Positions 55,964 to 64,000 of a stretch of 64,000 bases of DNA are shown piece after piece (the first letter of the stretch is position 1; each line of letters begins with the position of its first letter). The stretch comes from Demequina sp. Its GTDB lineage: Bacteria; Actinomycetota; Actinomycetes; Actinomycetales; Demequinaceae. Below the pieces are notes generated by a model that was given only the letters and a program-made list of their open reading frames with translations, ran no database searches and was not told where the DNA came from. Where the stretch lies: positions 19,123 through 83,122 of the forward strand of contig NZ_JADQBF010000070.1 of assembly GCF_016278775.1 (NCBI RefSeq), read 5' to 3'. A program made the position numbers and the translations under genes.

Positions 55964-58102
55964 GTGACACTGCCGCCGCGCGTTGTCCCCCCGTCCCAGG
56001 CCGCGATTCCAGGCTGGTGCCAACGCGACCAGATGGCCGCGAGCCACTTGGTCGCTCATGACGCCTTGCGCCGCGGCCCCGACGAACGCGCCCGGATGCT
56101 GCGGCGCATCGGCATCCGCAGAATCGTGTGGGACTGGCGCGAAGAACACCTTGGTGCCTTCGATGCCGAACTCGACGCGCTACGCCGTCACCAGGTGGCG
56201 CTGTCGGGCATGTGGACTCCGCTGCCCATGCCCGCGTTCGAAGAGCCCGACTACGCCAGCCGATTCGGCGTCGTCCCTATGGCGATCAAGACCCTCATCA
56301 CTGAAGCCGCGCGCCGGGGCTACGCCCCTGATCTGTGGACCCAGATTGGGTTCGGCCAGGCGGGCGCCCAGGTGCCCCTGTCCAACCAAGCTCATCAGGC
56401 GGAGGTGAACCGCGCCGCCGACCACCTCGCGGGGCTCGCTCGCCTGGCCAGGGGTCACGGCATGTGTGTGGTGCTGACCAACCACGGTGGATGGGCAGGG
56501 GAGCCGCGCACGCTCGTGGGTGTGGTGCAGGAGCTCGCACGCCGCGGGCTAGGCAACGTGGGGATTGGCTTCAGGCTTCAGCACGCGCACCACCTGATCG
56601 CTGACCTCGACCACCACATCAAGACGATGGAAGAGCACTTGGTGGCATTCATGCTGAGCGGCGCCGACGCCGGGGCCGAGTTGAGCGGCCGCGTCATCCT
56701 TCCCTTTGGGGCAGGCAGCAGGGACCGCTGGGTGACGCATGCGCTGCTGGAGTCTGGCTGGCGTGGCCAGTTGGTGATTCACGCGGTGGGCCAGGACGAC
56801 TCAGAGGCGCGACTCTTGGACAGCCTCGACGGGTGGGAGTGGTCGGTCGATCGCTTCCTCAGGCACCCGCGGCCACGCCCAGTGCCGAGGATCCTGGAGC
56901 CCACGTGGCCTCCCAACGCCGCGTGGACGGGCAGGGCCGTCGCCCCCACCCGAGCCGAACGCACGGTCCGCGCGGACGCCGTTCTTGCGGCTCAGGCAAC
57001 TGCCGCAGTCTCGGCTGCTACGGTCGCCACTGCCGCGGACCCGGCCGTTCCCAGGGCCGCGGCGGCGCAACCGGCCCCGGCGAGTCCCGACACCCACGTG
57101 CCGGGACCCCATGTGCCGACGCCCTACGGTCAACGTGCGCCAGAACGGCAGCCCGCACGCACCGAGTCCACGGCAGCGTACTTTCGCGCTCCGAATGCCG
57201 CGCCTCCACGACCTCCCGCCACGCCCCCGCTACCGCCCGCTGCGCCCTCGCCACCTCCCGCCGTGGACCTCGGCCCCACGCGCAGGCAGCGGCGTGCCGA
57301 GCGCGAGGAGGGTGAACGCACGGCTCGCGAGGCCACGAAGGCGGCGCGCAACGCCCAGCGCGAGGCCGCGCGGGGGCCAGAGCGCATCGGCCACCGTGAC
57401 GTGCGCATCATCGCCCCGGATCCGTACACGGGGGCCATCCACGCGCTGTTGCTCCACCTCGAGGACGCGGGCTTCACCGGTGCACCCAGGTCCTTCGGTT
57501 GGGACGACAAGGGACGCCACCTCGTCGAGTTCGTGCCAGGCACCAGAGCCGACCACCCCAAGGCGCCGGAGGCAGTGCTGGACCCGGCGCGCATCGGCCG
57601 CTTCATGAGCGACATGCACGACGCCCTCGAGAGCTTCGAGCCGCCTGACTACGCGCTGTGGTTCGACGGGCTGCCTCCGCCAGGCGGAGACCTCATCGTG
57701 CACCACGACATCGCTCCGTCGAACATCGTGGTGCGCGCCGACGGCACCCTGGTCGCAATCGATTGGGACGCCGCTGGCCCCGGCACGCGGCTGTGGGATT
57801 TGGCGTACGCCGCGCACGCCTTCACCCCCCTGTACCAGGCCGACGCCGACCTGGCACACGCGTCGCGGCGGCTGCGGGGCTTGGTGGACGGCTACGGCCT
57901 GGACGACGCGCATCGCAAGCAGTTGGTGCCGCTACTCGCGATGCGGTCTCAACGCATGTACGAGTACCTGGACAAGATGCGCGCCACCGGCGTTTCGCCG
58001 TGGACCGACCTGTGGGACAGGGGCATCGGGACGGTGTGGAAGGCCGACGCGCAATGGATTCGCGATCACTCTGACGTGTGGGAACGGGCGCTACTGAGCT
58101 AG
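55964..58102 (+). CDS. Fusion: sugar-isomerase-like TIM-barrel domain plus phosphotransferase (APH-like kinase) domain
   Basis: N-terminal RIVWDWREEHLGAFDAELDALRRHQVALSGMW; Pro/Ala and charged linker; C-terminal VHHDIAPSNIVV and IDWDAAGPGTRLWDLAYAAH. Confidence 0.8.
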   Translation: MTLPPRVVPPSQAAIPGWCQRDQMAASHLVAHDALRRGPDERARMLRRIGIRRIVWDWREEHLGAFDAELDALRRHQVALSGMWTPLPMPAFEEPDYASRFGVVPMAIKTLITEAARRGYAPDLWTQIGFGQAGAQVPLSNQAHQAEVNRAADHLAGLARLARGHGMCVVLTNHGGWAGEPRTLVGVVQELARRGLGNVGIGFRLQHAHHLIADLDHHIKTMEEHLVAFMLSGADAGAELSGRVILPFGAGSRDRWVTHALLESGWRGQLVIHAVGQDDSEARLLDSLDGWEWSVDRFLRHPRPRPVPRILEPTWPPNAAWTGRAVAPTRAERTVRADAVLAAQATAAVSAATVATAADPAVPRAAAAQPAPASPDTHVPGPHVPTPYGQRAPERQPARTESTAAYFRAPNAAPPRPPATPPLPPAAPSPPPAVDLGPTRRQRRAEREEGERTAREATKAARNAQREAARGPERIGHRDVRIIAPDPYTGAIHALLLHLEDAGFTGAPRSFGWDDKGRHLVEFVPGTRADHPKAPEAVLDPARIGRFMSDMHDALESFEPPDYALWFDGLPPPGGDLIVHHDIAPSNIVVRADGTLVAIDWDAAGPGTRLWDLAYAAHAFTPLYQADADLAHASRRLRGLVDGYGLDDAHRKQLVPLLAMRSQRMYEYLDKMRATGVSPWTDLWDRGIGTVWKADAQWIRDHSDVWERALLS

Positions 58103-59107
58103 CGTCTCGGAGCCAGGGATCCACCAGCCTGCCTCATCAAGCACCTGCCGCGCCACGTCTTCTCGCGCCACCGAGTCGGTGGCGACCACGCCGTCGTCGA
58201 GGTCGAGGCTCTCCAGAATCTCGTCCAGTTCCCTGGAGCGCTCGAGCCCGAACTCTCGCCAGCGACCGGCCGGCTCTCGCGCGGTGATGCGTTCCGTCCG
58301 AGTCTCCTCTGTGGCCGTCACCCGCACCACGGAGACCTGCGCCGGCCCCGCCCGGCTCGCGAAGGCGCGCGCATAGCGGTCGCGGTCGTCCGGATCCTCG
58401 ACCACTCTGGCCACCACGATGCACCCGTAGCCGCGTGCGCGATAGATCGGCGCGAGGGCAGCGAGTCCCAGCAACAGCAAGTGTTGTTGGTAGGGGTCGT
58501 TCGACGGCTCTGGCCTGGCCTGGCACAGGGCGTCGGCGTCGATGAAGGCGACCCGCACGCCCGCGTCGCCCAGCACGTCAGTGATGGCACACGCCGTGGC
58601 CGTCTTGCCAGCGCCCACGGCGCCATTGACCACGAGCAGCCGCGTGGGCAGCGCCTTGGCCATACAGATCGATCGCGGATCGTCGGCGTAGGTGCCGTAC
58701 GGGGGAATGCGTGCATAGCCGATGCCTGCATACAGGGCGACCGCCTCTGGCTGGGCCTCGCCGGTCTCCAACACAAGCCGGGTGGCACCCACGCGGAAGG
58801 CCGCGCGTTCGATCGCGCCCATCATCACCCTGGCGTGGCCGTGGCCGCGGTGCTCCGGACGCACGTACAGTCTCTTGATCTCGACGGTTCCCGGGCTGTC
58901 AGGGTGGTGGCCGGACCACCGCAGCAAGGTGGTGCCGACGGGCTCCCCCGCCTCCGTGAGCGCCAAGAGCACCAGGATCACCCCGTCTGGCCTGACGGGC
59001 GACTGGATCTCGGGCTCGCCGTAGCGATGCTCCAGTTCGGCGTCGAGTTCTTGCCACAGCGCGACAGCCCGCGAGTCGTCCATGCGCACTGACTGCACCG
59101 AGATCAT
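58091..59107 (-). CDS. Fusion: GNAT acetyltransferase plus P-loop kinase-like domain
   Basis: GNAT motif LYVRPEHRGHGHARVMMGAIERAA; Walker A VVNGAVGAGKTATA. Confidence 0.88.
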   Translation of the reverse strand: MISVQSVRMDDSRAVALWQELDAELEHRYGEPEIQSPVRPDGVILVLLALTEAGEPVGTTLLRWSGHHPDSPGTVEIKRLYVRPEHRGHGHARVMMGAIERAAFRVGATRLVLETGEAQPEAVALYAGIGYARIPPYGTYADDPRSICMAKALPTRLLVVNGAVGAGKTATACAITDVLGDAGVRVAFIDADALCQARPEPSNDPYQQHLLLLGLAALAPIYRARGYGCIVVARVVEDPDDRDRYARAFASRAGPAQVSVVRVTATEETRTERITAREPAGRWREFGLERSRELDEILESLDLDDGVVATDSVAREDVARQVLDEAGWWIPGSETLAQ

Positions 59108-59208
59108 GAGCCGAGCGTATCGCCGCCTCCAGGGGAATAGTGGGTCTTGCGGTCCGGTTCTTCATCCGGATGATGACGTGTCAACGAGTGGTGTGGAAGG
59201 ATGCGGCC

Positions 59209-60249
59209 GTGAAGAACATCGGCTTCCTGTCGTTTGGGTGGTACTCCAAGGCACCAGGCTCGAAGGTGCGGACACCGGCGGACCTGATGCACGACACGAT
59301 CGCGCTGGCAGAGGCCGCGGAGGACGCGGGGATGGACGGCGCGTGGATCCGCATCCACCACTACGACCAGAACATGTCCTCCCCCTTCCCGATGCTCGCG
59401 GCGATGGGTGCGCGCACGTCGCGCGTGGAGCTTGGCACCGGCGTGATCAACATGCGCTACGAGAACCCGTTGTACATGGCGGAGGCCGCCGCGACAGCCG
59501 ACCTCATCGCTGGTGGGCGGCTCCAGCTTGGCGTCTCGCGCGGCTCGCCGGAGGCACCTCTCGATGGTCCCGCGAGCTTCGGCTATCCGCTGCCAGCGGG
59601 GACGACGCCAGCCCAGGACGCCACCGACCGCATCGCGCGCTTTCGGGAGGCCATCTCCGGCGTCGGCATCGCGGAACCGGGCCCGCAGGCGCACGCCATG
59701 CGAGGCCAGATGCTGCCCATCACGCCCCAGTCCCCTGGGCTGAGCGACCGCATCTGGTACGGCGCGGGCAATACGGAGTCCGCGCGGCGGGTGGGCGCAC
59801 TGGGGATGCACCTCATGTCCTCGACCCTGGTGCTCGAGGCCACCGGCGAGCCCCTTGGCGTGGTCCAGGGCAGGCAGCTCGAGGCCTTCAGGGAGTCGTG
59901 GCGCGAGGCCGGTCACGCTGGCGAGCCGCGCGTGAGCGTGTCGCGGTCGATCATGCCGATCATCGACGACGCCACCCGCACCTACTTTGGCCCGCTGCTC
60001 GAGCGCGACACGATGGGCGCGAACCGCGACCAGGTGGGAGAGATCGACAACTCGCTCAGCACCTTCGGCAAGTCCTACGTGGGCGACGTGGACAAGATCG
60101 TGCGCGAACTTCGCGACGACGACGCGGTGATGTCGGCGGACACGGTGCTGGTGACGATTCCGAACCAGTTGGGCGCCGACTTCAACCGCACCACGTTCGA
60201 CGCCCTCGTGGCCGTCCGACAGCAGTTGTCTGGCGCACACTCTGGCTAG
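59209..60249 (+). CDS. LLM class flavin-dependent oxidoreductase
   Basis: Luciferase-like KNIGFLSFGWYS, ELGTGVINMRYENPLYMAEAAATADLIAGGRLQLGVSRGSPE; GTG 59209. Confidence 0.88.
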   Translation: MKNIGFLSFGWYSKAPGSKVRTPADLMHDTIALAEAAEDAGMDGAWIRIHHYDQNMSSPFPMLAAMGARTSRVELGTGVINMRYENPLYMAEAAATADLIAGGRLQLGVSRGSPEAPLDGPASFGYPLPAGTTPAQDATDRIARFREAISGVGIAEPGPQAHAMRGQMLPITPQSPGLSDRIWYGAGNTESARRVGALGMHLMSSTLVLEATGEPLGVVQGRQLEAFRESWREAGHAGEPRVSVSRSIMPIIDDATRTYFGPLLERDTMGANRDQVGEIDNSLSTFGKSYVGDVDKIVRELRDDDAVMSADTVLVTIPNQLGADFNRTTFDALVAVRQQLSGAHSG

Positions 60250-60258
60250 CAATCCGCG

Positions 60259-61290
60259 CTAGCCCGTGGTGATCGGCCCCGTCTGGACGGCCTCGAAGGC
60301 GGAGCCGGGGATGGCTTTCAGGTCGCCGAGAGCGTCGTCGTCCCAGCGCGCGTCATGCTCGCCTGAGATGTACCAATTCGAGCCGTTGTCGGCCACGATC
60401 ATTCCGAACTCTTTGAGCGCCGTGCAGACGACGCCCGCCTCCGTAGACATCGACGAACAGTCGTACGACGCCTTGAGCCTGAACCGCGCTCCCATCGGCG
60501 GCCTCGTCTGGTCGGTGGACGAGCTCGCAAAGTGGGTGGCCGGGGCAATGTAACCGCGCTGCGAGCGCGACACTGTGAAGCGGAGCGCATGGGGGATGAC
60601 GCCCGCCTGCACCTCGTCATACCGGACAAGACCCGCGAGAACGGGGAGGCCCGCGGCATCAGCCGAGGTCCACCCCGCTGGGCGCAAAGCGTTTGACGAG
60701 AGGTCGAAGACGGCGCCAGAACCCGCCTCCCAGGCCGCGCCGCCTCCCACGGGATAGGCCGACCACATCTCGTAGAGCGTGCAGTCCGACGTGTCGACCA
60801 CGATGACGTGACGGTCGCCTGACGACGAGGCACCACCTTCGATCGGGGCGTTCGTTGGAATCGGGTACGGGCCAGGGTCGGACTCGTCCGCATAGTCGAA
60901 GCTCACCGGCACCTTCGTTTGCCCAGCGCCCACCGTCGTAAACGGAATCCCTATCGGGTCGCCAAGCCAGAAGGTGCCGAAGTCGGGATGGACGTGTCCG
61001 CTCGCGCCGATGCTCGCGACCCAGTCTGCGGAACGCGCATGCACCGGCAACGAGTCCACACGCGTGTTCCACGGGTTGTCGGCAGGGAAGAGTTGGCAGC
61101 CACCCACTGCGGGTCCGCCCGCTTCATACCAAACGGACGAGGCCCTTGCCACCTGTGAAGGAAAGCTCGACGGTGCCAGGTGCACGGAGCCGGGCGCCTG
61201 CTCGTGTGGCGGCGGCGCCGCACAAGCCGTCCCCACCAGCGCCGCGAGCGTAGCCACGACTGGTGTGCGTCGCCTTCGACCACGTCCCAT
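60259..61290 (-). CDS. Secreted/lipoprotein of unknown function
   Basis: Signal region with VGTACAAPP; NPWNTRVDSLPVHARSADWVASIG; unknown family. Confidence 0.8.
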   Translation of the reverse strand: MGRGRRRRTPVVATLAALVGTACAAPPPHEQAPGSVHLAPSSFPSQVARASSVWYEAGGPAVGGCQLFPADNPWNTRVDSLPVHARSADWVASIGASGHVHPDFGTFWLGDPIGIPFTTVGAGQTKVPVSFDYADESDPGPYPIPTNAPIEGGASSSGDRHVIVVDTSDCTLYEMWSAYPVGGGAAWEAGSGAVFDLSSNALRPAGWTSADAAGLPVLAGLVRYDEVQAGVIPHALRFTVSRSQRGYIAPATHFASSSTDQTRPPMGARFRLKASYDCSSMSTEAGVVCTALKEFGMIVADNGSNWYISGEHDARWDDDALGDLKAIPGSAFEAVQTGPITTG

Positions 61291-61411
61291 GGCTTCACGC
61301 TACGCGTGAGCGAGCATCCGCGCGCGGGCACCGCGAGCGCGTAAGCGAGCGGTGACGCCAGCAGGTCCTTCGCACCCTCCTGGGCATCGGCCGAGCTAGC
61401 GTAGCCGCACC

Positions 61412-64000
61412 CTAGACCTCTCGGCGCCGCCTGCCCACGATCACCAACGCCATGCCAGCGAAGAGTAGTTGCGCGGCCAGCGCCCCACCGACTGTCCCGC
61501 CTGTGACCGCGAGACCACTCGGCTCGGCTCCGAGTCGCACACCAAGAGAGGTGGACGCGGTGTGCCCGCCAGCGGTGACGCCGTTGACCTGCACTGTGTG
61601 AGCGCCGACGCCCAACGATGCTGGAAGCTTCACCATGCCGCTGAAGGTTCCGTCGCTCGCCACCGTCAACGCACCAAGTTTCATGGGGGTCGAGAAGATC
61701 CACACCTCGACCGTTGAACCCGGCTTGAAGCCTTCGCCACTCACCAAGACGTAGCCGCCCACGTAGCCCTCGAAGTACGCCTCGCCACCCCCGCCAGTCA
61801 CGAGCCGCGCGCTCGAGTCATACGCCTCAAGCGTCAGCGAGACGGAGGGCGTGGAGACCTTCCAACCTGCTCCCGCCGCTCCACTCGTCACGGTCACCCT
61901 CTGGCCATCGAGAGAGCCGTCGCCGACGCCAGGGTCCAGTTCAGGAGGTGCGCTCTGCCCCGGCATCGCCACGGGCGCTGAGACGGGAGTTCCCCACGTC
62001 GCGGATGAGGCGACTCCGTCGCCCGCTGCAGAGACCGCGCGCAGCGCCACGGAGTAGGCCTGACCATTCTCGAGGCCGAAGACTGTCAGGGGAGAGGTGG
62101 TGGTCGCCACGATGGAACTGCTCCATGTCGACCCACCGTCCACGGAATACCGGTAGCCCACAATCGCGCTACCACCGTCGTCTGCTGGCGGTGTGAAGGC
62201 CACGACGATGCTGTGGTCGCCCGCAGTGACGGAGTCGACCGTCGGCGCCGAGGCGATGGTGCGCGGCGTGCCGTCGGCGGCGCCTGAAGCCGCGCCCGGA
62301 CCAGCTGAGGTCACCGCGCGGAGCACGACCGAGTAGGTCGTGCCGTTCACCAGGCCGGTGATGGTCAGCGGGCTCGACGCCACGCCGAACGGGCCGGCCA
62401 GCCATGAGGTGCCCACGTCGAGGGAGTACTGGTATCCCGTCACCACCGCGCCGCCCGTCGAGCCTGGTGCGGTGAACTCAAGCACGAGGGACGCATCATC
62501 CGGTGTCACTGCCGTGACGACGGGAGCGGTCGCGGGGATCGCGTCCACCGTTCCCGAGTAGGTCGCCACATCAGTGCCGTGCGCGTTGGTTGCCGTGATC
62601 TCAACTGCGTAGGCCCCGACCGTGGTGGGGGTGCCGTGCACCTGGCCGTCGACCTCGAGAGTCAGGCCAGCGGGGAGTGCCCCATCGGTCACGGACCAGG
62701 TGGCCGTGGGTACTGCGCTGGCGGCCAGGGTCGTGTCATAGGCGACGCTCCATTGCAGGGTCCCCAGCGAGGTTGTCGAAATCGTGGGCACCGACTCGAC
62801 GCTACCCATGACGGTCATTGATGCCGTCCCGTGCAGGTTTGTCGCGGTCACCTCGAACACGTAAACCCCTGTCGTCGTCGGCATCCCTGCGAGCACGCCC
62901 GTGGTGGAGTCCAGTGTGACGCCGGTTGGCAGCACCCCGGCCGTGACGGCAAAGGTGGGTGTCGGATATCCCGCTGCGGTCACGGTCGCGGAGGGCGAGG
63001 CCCCCAGGATCATGAGCGTCGGCACGCCCGTGGGCACGCCCGGTGATTGTCCCGGAGTGGCGGATGCCTCGCTGGACGCCGCCGACCATCCGGCCTCGTT
63101 GTGTGCCTGCACCGTGAACGTGTACGTCTGGCCCACGGTGAGTCCGGTGAGAGTGCATGGGGAACTGCATTCGGTCTGCACGCCACCGGGCGTAGAGGTC
63201 ACCCGATACTTGTCCACCACCCGACCGCCGTCGAACGGGGGCGCCAAGAAGGACACGGTCACTTGCCTCTCCCCTGGGACGGCGCTGAGCGCGGTCGGTG
63301 CGTCGGGGACTGTGCGGGGAGTTCCCGTAGCAGAATTCGAGGCCGAGCCCCCGCCCGCTGCGGTCACGGCCCGCAGGCTGACCGAGTACGGCGTTCCGTT
63401 GGCGAGCCCCGCGATGGTGATCGGGCTGGTCGTGACACCGACCGGCCCTGAAAGCCATGTACCCCCGCCGTTCACCGTGTACTCATAACCGGTGACGGGG
63501 CTACCGCCACTCGTCGCGGGTGGAGTGAACTGCAGTGTGAGCGCACCGTTGTCCGCCGTGACGGTTCCGATCGCGGGCGCCGTGGCCGGGATCGGCACTA
63601 CGTTGCCCGCGTACGTGACGGTGTCCGCACCGTGCGTGTTGGTCGCGGTGATGTCGACCGAGTATGCCGCCACCGTGGTGGGCGTCCCGTGCAGTCGACC
63701 GCTGGCCTCGAGCGTCAGCCCCGCAGGCAGCGATCCTCCGGTGACCGACCACGTCTCCGTAGGAACCGCGCTTGCGGACAGCATGGCGTCGTAGGGCGTG
63801 CTCCAGCGCAGGGTGCCCAGAGCACTCGTGGCGATCGTGGGAATCGACTCGATGTCGCCGGTAAACGTTGCCGAGGCTCCACCGTACGTGTTGGTAGCGG
63901 TGACCTCGAAGGAGAAGGATCCGGTCGAGGTCGCCGCGCCGCCGAGCGCTCCCGAGGACGAGTCGAGCGTGACCCCCGTGGGAAGCGCACCCGCCGTGAC
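61412..64000 (-). CDS. Cell-wall-anchored protein with tandem Ig-like/FN3 repeats (5' end beyond window)
   Basis: C-terminal SGLAVTGG + TM + RRRREV; repeated LPAGLTLE..GTPTT..Y...ITATN.HG and FN3 units; frame stays open to 64000. Confidence 0.88.
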   Translation of the reverse strand, partial: VTAGALPTGVTLDSSSGALGGAATSTGSFSFEVTATNTYGGASATFTGDIESIPTIATSALGTLRWSTPYDAMLSASAVPTETWSVTGGSLPAGLTLEASGRLHGTPTTVAAYSVDITATNTHGADTVTYAGNVVPIPATAPAIGTVTADNGALTLQFTPPATSGGSPVTGYEYTVNGGGTWLSGPVGVTTSPITIAGLANGTPYSVSLRAVTAAGGGSASNSATGTPRTVPDAPTALSAVPGERQVTVSFLAPPFDGGRVVDKYRVTSTPGGVQTECSSPCTLTGLTVGQTYTFTVQAHNEAGWSAASSEASATPGQSPGVPTGVPTLMILGASPSATVTAAGYPTPTFAVTAGVLPTGVTLDSTTGVLAGMPTTTGVYVFEVTATNLHGTASMTVMGSVESVPTISTTSLGTLQWSVAYDTTLAASAVPTATWSVTDGALPAGLTLEVDGQVHGTPTTVGAYAVEITATNAHGTDVATYSGTVDAIPATAPVVTAVTPDDASLVLEFTAPGSTGGAVVTGYQYSLDVGTSWLAGPFGVASSPLTITGLVNGTTYSVVLRAVTSAGPGAASGAADGTPRTIASAPTVDSVTAGDHSIVVAFTPPADDGGSAIVGYRYSVDGGSTWSSSIVATTTSPLTVFGLENGQAYSVALRAVSAAGDGVASSATWGTPVSAPVAMPGQSAPPELDPGVGDGSLDGQRVTVTSGAAGAGWKVSTPSVSLTLEAYDSSARLVTGGGGEAYFEGYVGGYVLVSGEGFKPGSTVEVWIFSTPMKLGALTVASDGTFSGMVKLPASLGVGAHTVQVNGVTAGGHTASTSLGVRLGAEPSGLAVTGGTVGGALAAQLLFAGMALVIVGRRRREV

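Noticed and set aside
61800-63990. Tandem DNA repeat array suggested by recurring protein motifs
   Set aside because: Repeats are domain-level (Ig/FN3) and diverged in nucleotide sequence; treated as part of the surface-protein gene, not a separate repeat element.
1-64000. CRISPR array, transposon, toxin-antitoxin or classical biosynthetic gene cluster
   Set aside because: No regularly spaced repeats, transposase/integrase motifs, TA pairs or PKS/NRPS/RiPP genes seen in the ORF list or sequence.

Overview
64-kb window of a high-GC actinobacterial chromosome (probably Micrococcales; inferred from gene content, not tested). It is dense with single-copy, mostly ordinary genes. I saw no transposase, integrase, rRNA or CRISPR array. 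The main theme is plant-polysaccharide and pentose use: a GH3 beta-glucosidase; an araBDA operon with a ChvE/MmsAB-type ABC importer and a LacI-type repressor; a MalEFG-type importer with a GH6 lipoprotein, lying inside a purM-purF...purL purine locus; and a LacI/ABC/YicI-like GH31 alpha-xylosidase cassette. Other content: three tRNAs (Glu, Asp, Phe), bldC, a copper module (MerR/CopZ/CopA) with a readable MerR-type promoter, a lipoprotein serpin, two unusual fusion proteins (TIM barrel plus APH-like kinase; GNAT plus P-loop kinase), and a large tandem Ig/FN3 surface protein with an LAXTG-like C-terminus that runs off the right edge. Most notable observations: (i) all three sugar ABC operons carry a strong GC-rich hairpin just after the solute-binding-protein gene; (ii) three related 16-bp operators mark a local arabinose regulon; (iii) the TIM-barrel/kinase fusion; (iv) the serpin; (v) the carbohydrate cassette within the purine locus. 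Family assignments come from recognising protein motifs by eye; no database search was run.
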